From the NCBI RefSeq assembly GCF_027118995.1, contig NZ_CP098242.1, forward strand, positions 682,001 to 746,000: a stretch of DNA of 64,000 bases. The letters are read 5' to 3'. This stretch comes from Oxalobacter vibrioformis. GTDB taxonomy: Bacteria > Pseudomonadota > Gammaproteobacteria > Burkholderiales > Burkholderiaceae_D. The translations under genes were made by a program, and so were the position numbers. This document shows positions 19,395 through 28,150 of the stretch, piece after piece (position 1 is the stretch's first letter; each line of letters begins with the position of its first letter). Under the pieces are notes generated by a model. The model was not told where the DNA came from. It was given only the letters and a program-made list of their open reading frames with translations, and did no database searches.

Positions 19395-19784
19395 ATGGAA
19401 GACGTCATACTCGCATTTGACTTTGGTCTCAAACGCATCGGTGTGGCTGTAGGCAATACGCTGTTAAAAAAGGCCCGGCCGCTGACAATTATTCATGAAG
19501 AATCCAATACCGGCCGCTTTAATGCGATAGAATCCCTCATCATGGAATGGCAACCGGCCAGCCTTGTTATCGGGCTGCCTTTTCATGCGGATGGGAAAGA
19601 ACATGACATGACAAAACGCTGCCGCCGTTTCGCCAACCAGTTGCACGGACGCTTCGGTCTTGGTACTGTGCTGGTTGACGAGCGTTTTTCTTCATGTATT
19701 TTGAATTTTAAACAGGGTCAGGCAGATGACGCGCATGCTGCCGCCCTTATTTTGCAACAATACTTTGATGAATCCACCTCTTGA
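19395..19784 (+). CDS. ruvX: Putative Holliday junction resolvase / pre-16S rRNA nuclease
   Basis: YqgF/RuvX family, RNase H fold, 129 residues. The N-terminal ILAFDFGLKRIGVAVG has the catalytic Asp; the Glu/Asp later in VLVDERFSS and the Asp-rich C-terminal DDAHAAALILQQYF complete the site. In E. coli this protein matures the 5' end of 16S rRNA; it may also act on junctions. pyrR starts inside its 3' end, so they are coupled. Confidence 0.93.
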   Translation: MEDVILAFDFGLKRIGVAVGNTLLKKARPLTIIHEESNTGRFNAIESLIMEWQPASLVIGLPFHADGKEHDMTKRCRRFANQLHGRFGLGTVLVDERFSSCILNFKQGQADDAHAAALILQQYFDESTS

Positions 19785-20280
19785 CAATCTTGATGCAGAA
19801 GCCCTGTATCAAACACTCTTGCAGCAAATACAGGCTGAACTCATTGACGAGCCCAATCTGGCGCTGGTAGGCATTCATTCCGGTGGCGCCTGGATTGCTG
19901 AGCGTATGGCAAAAGACCTGAAGCTGGAAAATCCTCCCGGCTTTATCGACGTCTCCTTTTACCGGGATGATTACGCACAGAAAGGCCTGCCTGCTGCGGT
20001 AAAACCCACCCAGATCCCTTTCGATGTGGGAGGGGCGACCATTTTATTGATCGACGATGTGCTGTATACCGGCAGGACGACCCGCGCTGCCATCAATGAA
20101 TTGTTTGACTATGGCCGCCCGGGAAAAATCCTGCTGGCCGCCCTGATCGACAGAGGCGACAGGGAATTGCCGATTGCCGCCAATTTTGTTGCCCTGACAG
20201 TATCCATTCCCAAAAACCAGGTGCTGGAACTGCACCGGACTGATGACAATATCTTTTCACTGACGGTAGAACATGCCTAA
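19768..20280 (+). CDS. pyrR: Bifunctional pyr operon regulator / uracil phosphoribosyltransferase
   Basis: 170 residues from the ATG at 19768, which overlaps ruvX by 17 bp; a start at 19726 would add 14 residues that the family lacks. The PRPP-binding loop [17 protein letters not shown] is intact, as are [11 protein letters not shown] and DVSFYRDD. PyrR in Gram-positives attenuates pyr mRNA; in betaproteobacteria its regulatory role is less certain. It overlaps pyrB by 8 bp. Confidence 0.94.
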   Translation: MNPPLDNLDAEALYQTLLQQIQAELIDEPNLALVGIHSGGAWIAERMAKDLKLENPPGFIDVSFYRDDYAQKGLPAAVKPTQIPFDVGGATILLIDDVLYTGRTTRAAINELFDYGRPGKILLAALIDRGDRELPIAANFVALTVSIPKNQVLELHRTDDNIFSLTVEHA

Positions 20281-21232
20281 TCCTCAGCTAAACCAGCACG
20301 GTGAGTTACAGCATCTGCTGACCATAGAAGGACTTCCGTGTGAAGTGCTGACCCATATTCTGGATACTGCGGCTTCTTTTCTGAGCATTTCAGACAGGGA
20401 AGTCAAAAAGGTGCCCCTGATGCGCGGGAAAAGTGTCTTTAACCTCTTTTTCGAGAATTCCACACGGACACGCACCACCTTTGAAATCGCAGCAAAACGC
20501 CTCTCGGCAGATGTCATTAATCTGAATATTGATGCGTCCAGTGCCAGCAAGGGAGAGTCCCTGTTAGACACCATCGATAACCTGAGGGCCATGCACGCTG
20601 ACATGTTTGTTGTCAGACACGCCCAGTCAGGCGCGCCTTTTTTGATTGCCCAGCACCTGAACGCACACAAGCAGCGCTATATCCATGTCGTCAACGCCGG
20701 TGATGGACGGCATGCGCACCCGACACAGGGGCTTTTGGACATGTTTACGATCCGCCACTACAAGCAGGATTTTTCCAATCTCACCGTGGCTATCGTTGGT
20801 GATGTATTGCACAGCCGGGTTGCCCGCTCTGACATCCATGCGTTGAAAATACTGGGGGTGCCTGAAGTCCGCGTGATTGGCCCGAGAACCCTGGTCTCCT
20901 CCCATATGGAGGAAATGGGCATCCGTTTGTACACGGATATGGCCCAAGGCCTGAAAGATGTTGATGTCATCATCATGCTGCGTCTGCAAAACGAGCGGAT
21001 GAACGGTGCCCTGCTGCCCTCTGCACAGGAATTCTTCAAAAATTACGGCCTGACGGTTGAACGGCTGGCAATGGCCAAACCCGATGCGATTGTCATGCAT
21101 CCCGGCCCGATGAACCGGGGGGTGGAAATTGACTCGGCAGTGGCTGATGGCAGCCAGGCGGTCATTCTCTCCCAGGTGACATACGGTATCGCGGTGCGAA
21201 TGGCGGTCATGAGCATCCTGGCAGGAAATTGA
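20273..21232 (+). CDS. pyrB: Aspartate carbamoyltransferase catalytic subunit
   Basis: Joins carbamoyl phosphate and aspartate, the second step of pyrimidine synthesis. 319 residues with the carbamoyl-phosphate motif [19 protein letters not shown] near 62-80, [12 protein letters not shown] near 147, and [12 protein letters not shown] near 277. It lies between pyrR and a pseudo-dihydroorotase, which fits the larger class A ATCase that is built as a PyrB/PyrC complex. Confidence 0.97.
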   Translation: MPNPQLNQHGELQHLLTIEGLPCEVLTHILDTAASFLSISDREVKKVPLMRGKSVFNLFFENSTRTRTTFEIAAKRLSADVINLNIDASSASKGESLLDTIDNLRAMHADMFVVRHAQSGAPFLIAQHLNAHKQRYIHVVNAGDGRHAHPTQGLLDMFTIRHYKQDFSNLTVAIVGDVLHSRVARSDIHALKILGVPEVRVIGPRTLVSSHMEEMGIRLYTDMAQGLKDVDVIIMLRLQNERMNGALLPSAQEFFKNYGLTVERLAMAKPDAIVMHPGPMNRGVEIDSAVADGSQAVILSQVTYGIAVRMAVMSILAGN

Positions 21233-21288
21233 ACACCGGCAGGTTTTGATCAGTTGAGAGATAAAGAGCGATTCCAGGGACACATTAC

Positions 21289-22593
21289 ATGAAACTGCAC
21301 ATTCAAAACGGACGCCTGATTGATCCGGCCAATGGGGTAGACGGCGAAAAGGAGATCTTCATCGCCGATGGCAACATACTGGCGGTGACAGAACCCGGCC
21401 AATCCCGGCCCGACTTCACGCCGGATCGCATCATTGACGCCAGCGGACTCATCGTTTCACCCGGTTTTGTCGATTTGTCCGCCCGTTTGCGTGAACCTGG
21501 ATATGAATACAAGGCAACCCTTGAGTCTGAGATGAATGCCGCCATGCATGGCGGTGTCACCAGCCTGGTCTGCCCGCCGGATACTGATCCGGTTCTGGAT
21601 GAGCCCGGTCTTGTTGAAATGCTGAAATACCGGGCAAAATCGCTCTATCAGGCGCATGTTTATCCACTGGGCGCACTGACGGTTGGCTTGAAAGGCGAAT
21701 CCCTTACCGAAATGGCGGAGCTGAGGGAATCCGGCTGTATCGGCTTTTCGCAGGCAGCCGAACCCGTCCGTAATACGGAAATGCTGATGCGCGCCCTGCA
21801 ATACGCAAAGACCTATGACTATTGCGTGTGGTTAAGACCGCAGGATGCCTGGCTGGGACGCTCAGGCATCGCGCATGCAGGACCGGTTGCGGCAAGGCTG
21901 GGGCTGTCTGGTGTTCCTTCCATTGCCGAAACGATTGCACTTTATATGTTGTTTGAGCTGGTTCGCCAAACAGGCGTTCGTCTGCATCTGTGCCGCCTCT
22001 CCACAGCCAAAGGGATTGAACTGGTCCGTGAAGCCAAAAAAGAGGGGCTATCGATTACGTGTGATGTCGGTGCACATCACGTTCACCTCACAGAAGACAA
22101 TATTGATTTTTTCGACTCCAACGCCCGCATGCTACCGCCATTTCGCTCACGGGAAGACCGTGATGCGATTTCGCTTGGCCTGTTGGATGGCACGATTGAT
22201 GCCATCTGCTCGGATCATACCCCGGTGGATGATGATGAAAAAATGCTGCCATTTGGCGAGGCAACCCCTGGAGCGACCGGACTTGAACTGCTCTTGCCTC
22301 TGACACTCAAATGGGCAGAAGAGCACACAGCAAATTCACCCGATGCACTCTCACGAGCAATTGCCAAAATAACCAGCGATCCGGCCCGTATCCTTCAACT
22401 GCAATGCGGACAACTCACACCGGATTACGTTGCTGATATCTGCCTTTTCGATCCGGCTGTCAAATGGATCGTAAAGCCGTCCGCATTTGCCAGCCAGGGC
22501 AAACATACGCCCTATGAAGGAAAAGAAGTCACAGGACAGGTGAAAATGACGATTGTGGAAGGCCGGATCGCCTATGAAAGTATCACCGGCTGA
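21289..22593 (+). CDS. pyrC': Dihydroorotase-like protein PyrC', probably non-catalytic
   Basis: 434 residues of the amidohydrolase superfamily, closest to class I dihydroorotase. The first metal motif, normally D-x-H-x-H, reads GFVDLSARLREPGYEYK, so both histidines are replaced. Later blocks are kept: CDVGAHHVHLTEDNIDFFDSNARMLPPFRS and AICSDHTP. The same loss defines the Pseudomonas PyrC' subunit, which is inactive but needed to assemble ATCase. The place 56 bp after pyrB supports that role here. A functional dihydroorotase should lie elsewhere in the genome. Some databases would label this gene simply as dihydroorotase. Confidence 0.88.
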   Translation: MKLHIQNGRLIDPANGVDGEKEIFIADGNILAVTEPGQSRPDFTPDRIIDASGLIVSPGFVDLSARLREPGYEYKATLESEMNAAMHGGVTSLVCPPDTDPVLDEPGLVEMLKYRAKSLYQAHVYPLGALTVGLKGESLTEMAELRESGCIGFSQAAEPVRNTEMLMRALQYAKTYDYCVWLRPQDAWLGRSGIAHAGPVAARLGLSGVPSIAETIALYMLFELVRQTGVRLHLCRLSTAKGIELVREAKKEGLSITCDVGAHHVHLTEDNIDFFDSNARMLPPFRSREDRDAISLGLLDGTIDAICSDHTPVDDDEKMLPFGEATPGATGLELLLPLTLKWAEEHTANSPDALSRAIAKITSDPARILQLQCGQLTPDYVADICLFDPAVKWIVKPSAFASQGKHTPYEGKEVTGQVKMTIVEGRIAYESITG

Positions 22594-22604
22594 CAGCAAC
22601 TGAC

Positions 22605-23399
22605 ATGAAAGCCTATTTCCGTGTTCTGAAAATGCTGCTGCATGCCTTTTCGGCAGTACTGACCGGTATTTTCCGTTACCCGTCATGGACACCCGAAAAA
22701 CAGCGGGAATATATCCAGAACTGGTCCAGAAAACTTTTCCGGATCATCGGCATTCGGATTACCGTTATCAATGAGCACCTGCTGGCGCCGCATGCCCTGA
22801 TTGTTTCAAACCACCTCTCATGGCTGGATATTTTCCTGATCAATACGGCACAGCCCAGCCGCTTTATCGCCAAGGACTCCATCCGCTCATGGCCGCTGAT
22901 CGGATGGCTGGCAACCCGAGCCGGCACCGTTTACCTGAAACGCAACAATGCCCGGGACCTTCGGAATACGTTTCGGGCCCTGGTTACTCATCTGCACCAG
23001 GGGGAATATTTTGTTTTTTTCCCGGAAGGCACATCCGGCGGCAGCCAGAACCGGCTGCTTCCTTTTCATTCCAATCTTTTTGAGGCCGCCATTGAAGCCG
23101 GCGCACCGGTTCAGCCATGTGTTTTGCATTACGTGGATGAAAACGATCATTTCCACCCTTCCATTGAGTCAGAAACCAAGCTGTCCCTGGTTGACAACAT
23201 CATGCGCGTATTAAACACCGACACCATCCGGGCTGAACTGACTATCCTGCCTGTTATTGAATCTGCCGGCATGCAGCGCAGGGTGCTTTCACAGCAAGCG
23301 CATGAGGTCATCCAGACAGAACTCAAAAAACATCCGGCGTACAAAGGCCCTGGCAATCCACCTGATACAGCGCCCGGTCATCAAGACGCACCGCCGTAA
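22605..23399 (+). CDS. 1-acyl-sn-glycerol-3-phosphate acyltransferase family protein
   Basis: PlsC-like acyltransferase, 264 residues. The catalytic NHxSWLD motif is at about 66-72 (VSNHLSWLDIFLINT), then FIAKDSIRSWPLIGWLATRAGTVYLKR and the second motif FFPEGTSGGSQNRLLPFHSNLFEAA. An N-terminal hydrophobic stretch may anchor it to the inner membrane. It starts 11 bp after pyrC'. Its last 77 bp overlap the 3' end of apaH on the other strand. Substrate: lysophosphatidate is likely, but ornithine-lipid enzymes look similar. Confidence 0.85.
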   Translation: MKAYFRVLKMLLHAFSAVLTGIFRYPSWTPEKQREYIQNWSRKLFRIIGIRITVINEHLLAPHALIVSNHLSWLDIFLINTAQPSRFIAKDSIRSWPLIGWLATRAGTVYLKRNNARDLRNTFRALVTHLHQGEYFVFFPEGTSGGSQNRLLPFHSNLFEAAIEAGAPVQPCVLHYVDENDHFHPSIESETKLSLVDNIMRVLNTDTIRAELTILPVIESAGMQRRVLSQQAHEVIQTELKKHPAYKGPGNPPDTAPGHQDAPP

Positions 23400-24147
23400 G
23401 CTGCCGCCCCCAGACGCATCCCGTATCCAGTGCCATCAGATCGGGACGCAGCAGCAATCCCAGTGCCGACCAGTGCCCGAAAATAATGGTATCGTTTTTC
23501 GTCTGGCGGGCCTTCACATCAAACCAGGGAATAAAACCGGCCGGTGCCTCGGATAACCCTTCCTTGGCATCGAATTCCATTTCCCCGTCTTCACTGCAAA
23601 AACGCAGGCGTGTCAGGCCATTCACAATGCAACGCAACCGATCAGTCCCGGTCAGATCATCCTGCCATGTTGCGGGCTGATCGCCATACATTTCCTGCAT
23701 GAAAACCATCCAGTCGGGCCCCTGCAATACCGACTCGACTTCTTTTGCCAGCATCAGCGTCTGCTCCACTGTCCACTGGGGAAGTACGCCCGCATGAACA
23801 AGCAACATCCCGCTCTCGGCATACGCCAGCGGGCGGCGGCGCAGCCAGTCGATCAGCTCGTCACCATCAGGCGCATCAAAGATGGCCTGGAGTGAACCCA
23901 GCCTCTCCTTTTTTCGTGCCCCGGCAGCAATAGCCAGAAGATGCAAATCATGGTTTCCCAGAACAGACACCGCCATCTCCCCCATATCCCGGACAAAGCG
24001 CAATGTTTCAAGCGAATGCGGCCCCCGATTCACCAGATCGCCGGCAAAAAGATAACGGGCATCGGGCGTATCGTGTTCAATTTTTTTCATCAGCATCTTA
24101 AGCGGCTCCAGACACCCCTGTATATCGCCAATGGCATACGTTTTCAT
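23323..24147 (-). CDS. apaH: Bis(5'-nucleosyl)-tetraphosphatase, symmetrical
   Basis: Hydrolyses Ap4A to two ADP and can act on NpnN-capped RNA. 274 residues from the ATG at 24147, chosen because the protein then begins MKTYAIGDIQGCLEPL, the first metallophosphatase motif. GDLVNRGPHS, GNHDLHLL and FGHWSALGL supply the other metal ligands. The C-terminal coding region overlaps the acyltransferase gene tail to tail. Confidence 0.95.
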   Translation of the reverse strand: MKTYAIGDIQGCLEPLKMLMKKIEHDTPDARYLFAGDLVNRGPHSLETLRFVRDMGEMAVSVLGNHDLHLLAIAAGARKKERLGSLQAIFDAPDGDELIDWLRRRPLAYAESGMLLVHAGVLPQWTVEQTLMLAKEVESVLQGPDWMVFMQEMYGDQPATWQDDLTGTDRLRCIVNGLTRLRFCSEDGEMEFDAKEGLSEAPAGFIPWFDVKARQTKNDTIIFGHWSALGLLLRPDLMALDTGCVWGRQLTAVRLDDRALYQVDCQGLCTPDVF

Positions 24148-24238
24148 ACGCTGTCTTTCTTTTTGAAAATGGCACAGGCTGGCGCATGTCATGTAAAATC
24201 AGTCTTTTAGCCAACCCCGTCCTTATTTTAATCCGATC

Positions 24239-24901
24239 ATGACACAAAACCTTGATTCCACCATCATTGCCGCTTATTTACAGGATAATCCGCATTTTTT
24301 TAATGAGCATGCAGAACTGCTGGCTGATGTCCAACTGACAAGCCCGCTTCTGGGTAAAGCCATTTCGCTGCATGAACGGCAAATCGAAATCGTGCGGGAA
24401 AAAAACAAGGGACTGGAATTGCGCATTGCTGAGCTCGTCCGGATCGCCCGGGATAATGACACCCTGATGCACCGCATTCAGGAATGGACACGCGCTATCC
24501 TGAAAGTACAGCAGGAGTCAGACCGCGCAAAAACGCTGGTTTCAGAATTACAGACCATTTTCTCCATTCCGCAGGCAACGCTCCGGCTCTGGGATATTGA
24601 TGAACCGTATGCAGACGAATGGTTCGCGCAGGATGTATCAGAAGCTATCCGGATTTTTGCCCAGGGCCTGCAGGCGCCTTACTGCGGAAAAAACAATGAT
24701 TTTGAAGCCAGCCACTGGTTTGGCGAATCGGTTTCTATTGAATCCATTGCCCTGATTCCACTCAAAACAGAAACCGGCACCTTTGGACTGCTGGTTCTTG
24801 GTTCGCCCGATGCCGCCCGTTTCCGTGCCGATATGGCGACGGATTTTCTGTCTGAAATTTCCCAGACGGCAAGCGCAGCCCTGATGTGTCTTATTGGTTG
24901 A
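24239..24901 (+). CDS. DUF484 family protein
   Basis: 220 residues: an N-terminal helical part (AAYLQDNPHFFNEHAELLADVQL…HERQIEIVREKNKGLELRIAELVRIARDND) followed by a GAF-like C-terminal domain. The family is almost always found next to xerC, as here with an 8-bp overlap, but its role is unknown. Confidence 0.9.
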   Translation: MTQNLDSTIIAAYLQDNPHFFNEHAELLADVQLTSPLLGKAISLHERQIEIVREKNKGLELRIAELVRIARDNDTLMHRIQEWTRAILKVQQESDRAKTLVSELQTIFSIPQATLRLWDIDEPYADEWFAQDVSEAIRIFAQGLQAPYCGKNNDFEASHWFGESVSIESIALIPLKTETGTFGLLVLGSPDAARFRADMATDFLSEISQTASAALMCLIG

Positions 24902-25883
24902 AACCCGTATGCCCGCCCGTCAGGTATTCCAGACAGATGAGGCAGCTATCAATGCCTATCTGGATGGCCTGCTGACACAACGAAAATTGTCAGGCCATAC
25001 GGTGGATAATTACCGGCGGGATCTCTTCCAGCTCCAGAAGATGTCAGAGGATATCCCGCTGGGGAAGCTGACACATCACCAGATACGCCGTTTTGTTTCC
25101 AGGCTGCACGCGTCAGGAATGAATCCCCGCTCCATTGCCCGCAAGCTCTCTGCCTGGCGGGGTTTTTATCAGTGGCTGGCTGAACAGACCGGGCTGCCGG
25201 CCAACCCGGCAGAAACCATCAAGGCACCCCGGCGGGTGAAGGGCCTGCCCAAAGCGCTCTCAGTAGACGATGCAGTACAACTGGTTGCCACGCCATCAGC
25301 GCCTCCTCACCACGGAGAGGATGATACGATCACCCCGATATGCAACCAGGCCATGTTTGAACTGCTGTATTCGAGTGGTTTGCGGGTATCTGAATTGACC
25401 GGGCTGGATGTGCGCCATATCCAGGAAAACGGCTATACCTCATTTAGCTGGATTAACCTGAATGACCAGGAAATTTTTGTAACAGGCAAAGGCAATAAAA
25501 AACGGATTGTGCCGGTTGGCCAGGCTGCCATCGACGCCATCAAGGCATGGCTGTCTGTGCGTGAGCAATTGATACAACCAAAAGAAGCTGATGGACAGCG
25601 CGCACTTTTCATCAATCAGCGCGGACGCCGCATGACACCGCGTATCGTGCAGATGCGACTGAAGGCGCATGCACAGGCACTGGGCCTGCCACTCAATGTC
25701 CATCCCCATGTCCTGCGGCATTCTTTTGCATCCCACATTCTCCAGTCATCCGGCGATCTGCGTGCCGTACAGGAGATGCTGGGGCATGCATCCATTGCCT
25801 CGACACAGATCTACACCGCCCTGGATTTTCAGCACCTTGCCCGTATTTATGATGCCGCCCATCCCCGGGCAAAAAAGAAATAA
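24894..25883 (+). CDS. xerC: Tyrosine recombinase XerC
   Basis: Resolves chromosome dimers at dif with XerD. 329 residues; numbered from the first start, the catalytic set is R164 (GLRVSELTG), K199 region (TGKGNKKR), H272 and R275 (PHVLRHSFASH), H298 (LGHASIASTQ) and the nucleophile Y307 (IYT). The N-terminal SAM-like DNA-binding domain is intact. A start at Met-6 (24909) is equally possible. It is a housekeeping gene, far from the island at 50-60 kb. Confidence 0.93.
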   Translation: MVETRMPARQVFQTDEAAINAYLDGLLTQRKLSGHTVDNYRRDLFQLQKMSEDIPLGKLTHHQIRRFVSRLHASGMNPRSIARKLSAWRGFYQWLAEQTGLPANPAETIKAPRRVKGLPKALSVDDAVQLVATPSAPPHHGEDDTITPICNQAMFELLYSSGLRVSELTGLDVRHIQENGYTSFSWINLNDQEIFVTGKGNKKRIVPVGQAAIDAIKAWLSVREQLIQPKEADGQRALFINQRGRRMTPRIVQMRLKAHAQALGLPLNVHPHVLRHSFASHILQSSGDLRAVQEMLGHASIASTQIYTALDFQHLARIYDAAHPRAKKK

Positions 25884-25894
25884 CACAAAACACT

Positions 25895-26908
25895 ATGGCA
25901 CTGATTCCCGTCACCATCATTACCGGCTTTCTCGGCGCCGGAAAAACCACGCTTTTGAACCGGATTCTGACTGATAATCACCAGCAGAAAATCGCTGTCA
26001 TCGAAAATGAATTCGGGCCGGAAAATATCGACAGTTCCATTCTGGTAGAAACCCGCGCCGAAGAAATCATTGAAATGAGCAATGGTTGTATCTGCTGTAC
26101 TGTGCGGGGTGATCTGGTTATTGCCCTGAATTCGCTGACAGAAAAACGTGACACCGGTACACTGGATTTTGACCGCGTCATTATTGAAACGACCGGACTG
26201 GCTGACCCCGGCCCTCTTGTTCAGACCTTTTTCATGGACCCGGATGTCTCGCGTGCCTACCTGATAGACGGTATTGTCACACTGGTCGATGCCGTTCATG
26301 CCATGCAACAACTGGATGAGTTTGAAGAAGCAAGACGCCAGGCAGGATTTGCCGATCGCATATTGCTCTCAAAAACCGATCTTGTCTCCGCAGATGAAAT
26401 CGACATACTGATTGCGCGTCTTCACCGGATCAATCCGCAAGCAACTATCGACAGGGTTGATTTCGGATGCATTGCACTGGACAAGGTACTGGGCCTGAAA
26501 GGCTTTCACCTGAACAGCCGCCTGGATGTCACCATACCAATTGCCGATCACAGTCATCATCACGAGGGACCCTGTGGACCGGATTGCCATCATGGACATG
26601 CCCGTCATCTGGATGATATCCGGGCCTTCGTTTTCCGGAGCGAACGCCCTTTCAATCCGGACATGCTGAATCATTTCCTGTCAAAAATGCTTCAGGCATA
26701 CGGCAGCCAGATGATGCGATACAAGGGCATTCTCTATATGGAAAATGCGGACAGCAAGGTCGTCTTTCAGGGCGTGCACCAGCTGATGGGCTCGGATATC
26801 GTGGAAAAATGGGCAGATGGTGAAACGCGTCAAAGCACAATGGTCTTCATCGGAAAGGATCTGCCGGAGTCTGCTTTCAGGGAAGGGTTGACGGGGTGTC
26901 TGATATAA
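25895..26908 (+). CDS. CobW-family GTPase, putative zinc chaperone
   Basis: COG0523 G3E GTPase, 337 residues. Walker A GFLGAGKTT is at 11-19, the metal-binding CxCC is C65-I-C67-C68 within GCICCTVRGDL, and SKTDL is the guanine motif. A His-rich insert (DHSHHHEGPCGPDCHHGH, about 212-229) suggests zinc or another divalent metal. Members deliver zinc to client enzymes or serve cobalamin synthesis; there are no B12 synthesis genes here, and dksA follows, so the zinc-related subgroup is likelier. Confidence 0.9.
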   Translation: MALIPVTIITGFLGAGKTTLLNRILTDNHQQKIAVIENEFGPENIDSSILVETRAEEIIEMSNGCICCTVRGDLVIALNSLTEKRDTGTLDFDRVIIETTGLADPGPLVQTFFMDPDVSRAYLIDGIVTLVDAVHAMQQLDEFEEARRQAGFADRILLSKTDLVSADEIDILIARLHRINPQATIDRVDFGCIALDKVLGLKGFHLNSRLDVTIPIADHSHHHEGPCGPDCHHGHARHLDDIRAFVFRSERPFNPDMLNHFLSKMLQAYGSQMMRYKGILYMENADSKVVFQGVHQLMGSDIVEKWADGETRQSTMVFIGKDLPESAFREGLTGCLI

Positions 26909-27092
26909 ACTGGATATATGGATGAAAAAACAGTAGTATTATGGATTAATTAATTTTGTGGAGCTTGACTGGGGTCATTTCTGCAAATAAATTTACTTGC
27001 AGAACTTTTGAATCCATTGTGCAATACTTATCTTATTTATAAAGTTGCCCGGTTTTATAATTAACCCACACAAAGTGAAGGGAGTAAGCAAC

Positions 27093-27548
27093 GTGAAGAC
27101 AAAAGCGAAAAAGGCGGCATCTGCAAAATCAGCAGATAATGTACTCCTCACTGAAGAGCAGATTCTGAAAATGGGTGAGAAGGATTATATGAATCCTGCC
27201 CAGCTTGCTTTTTTCAGGAACCGTTTGAAAGAACTTGAAAGCACGCTCATCAAGAATGCCGGTGAGACGACAGAAAACCTTCGGGACACTCCACTGGTTC
27301 CGGACCCGGCTGATCGTGCCACCATTGAGGAAGAACATGCACTTGAACTGCGGACGCGGGATCGTGAGCGCAAGCTTCTGAAAAAAGTACAGCAATCCAT
27401 TGCCAGCATTGATGCTGAAGAATATGGCTGGTGTGAAGAAACAGGTGAGCCTATTGGTGTTCCGCGACTGCTGGCTCGTCCAACCGCTACCTTGTCGCTC
27501 GAAGCACAACAGCGCCGTGAACTCAAACAGAAATTGTATGGCGACTGA
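27093..27548 (+). CDS. dksA: RNA polymerase-binding factor DksA
   Basis: Potentiates ppGpp control of rRNA and amino-acid promoters by entering the RNA polymerase secondary channel. 151 residues from the GTG at 27093, chosen for the AAGGGAG site 8 bases upstream and the family length. The coiled-coil tip DPADRATIEEE and the globular part are intact. The zinc-finger region reads WCEETGEPIG…ATLSLEAQQRRE: only one of the four cysteines is present. That pattern is common in betaproteobacterial DksA and implies zinc-independent folding. Confidence 0.94.
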   Translation: MKTKAKKAASAKSADNVLLTEEQILKMGEKDYMNPAQLAFFRNRLKELESTLIKNAGETTENLRDTPLVPDPADRATIEEEHALELRTRDRERKLLKKVQQSIASIDAEEYGWCEETGEPIGVPRLLARPTATLSLEAQQRRELKQKLYGD

Positions 27549-27574
27549 TTCGCTTTTACTTTTTTGACACCATA

Positions 27575-27609
27575 TAAAAAAAGCGCATGATCATCATGCG
27601 CTTTTTTTT
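27575..27609 (+). terminator. Rho-independent terminator after dksA
   Basis: GCGCATGAT-C-ATCATGCGC preceded by A7 and followed by T8, beginning about 27 bp after the dksA stop. The symmetric A/T tracts allow it to work from both sides. Confidence 0.92.
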
Positions 27610-27689
27610 GAAATTACATACTTAAGCCTTTAGAATCTACCTCTTAATTAAACGCTCGGGTAAATACTTTTAAACATCATTAGTCAGAA

Positions 27690-28059
27690 CTATTTTTCAA
27701 GTTTTTTTGCACCACAAAGAGTCGTTGCCAAACCACGGTTCAACTGCCTTCTCGTACCAGCTTGATAATAACAATCAATAGTCTTTTTTGCACTAATTGA
27801 GCCCGCGCATAAATCTACGGCGATACCACGAGGTATGCTGTTGTCTATTTCGGCTACCTTTTGATAACACTTAACAGGCTCGGATGTCCACGTTCCCGAG
27901 CAAAGCTTTGTTGCTGATGGTAATTTCCGAATCTACTATTGCTATATCATTCAGACAATCGAGAAGATCGTAAGCAAATGCAGCCGTACAATAGGTGACG
28001 GTAAATAATAAGAGAAAACTGCGAACAATTCGGATCAGTTTATCGGTTTTGACACTCAT
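27690..28059 (-). pseudogene. Exported cysteine-repeat protein, frameshifted
   Basis: The frame from the ATG at 28059 gives a signal peptide (…LLLFTVTYCTAAFAYD) and then LLDCLNDIA…NKALL before stopping at 27871. A second frame carries on from the same spot to the stop at 27690: CSGTWTSEPVKCYQKVAEIDNSIPRGIAVDLCAGSISAKKTIDCYYQAGTRRQLNRGLATTLCGA. Its two full repeats of the type LC-G…-CY, ending in a third partial one, show that it is the true continuation. A change of one or two bases near 27897-27903 would join them. The family is unrecognised; the repeats suggest a disulfide-rich periplasmic protein. Confidence 0.7.
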
Positions 28060-28150
28060 TTACTGTCTCCATTTTTCGAGGGGCGAAACCACACTTGGTT
28101 GAGGTGTTGTAAAAGCCAAGTATCAATACTTTTTCATCTCTCTTTACGAA

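Noticed and set aside
24894-25883. XerC as the integrase of the island
   Set aside because: It lies 25 kb away in the conserved DUF484-xerC pair and is the housekeeping recombinase.
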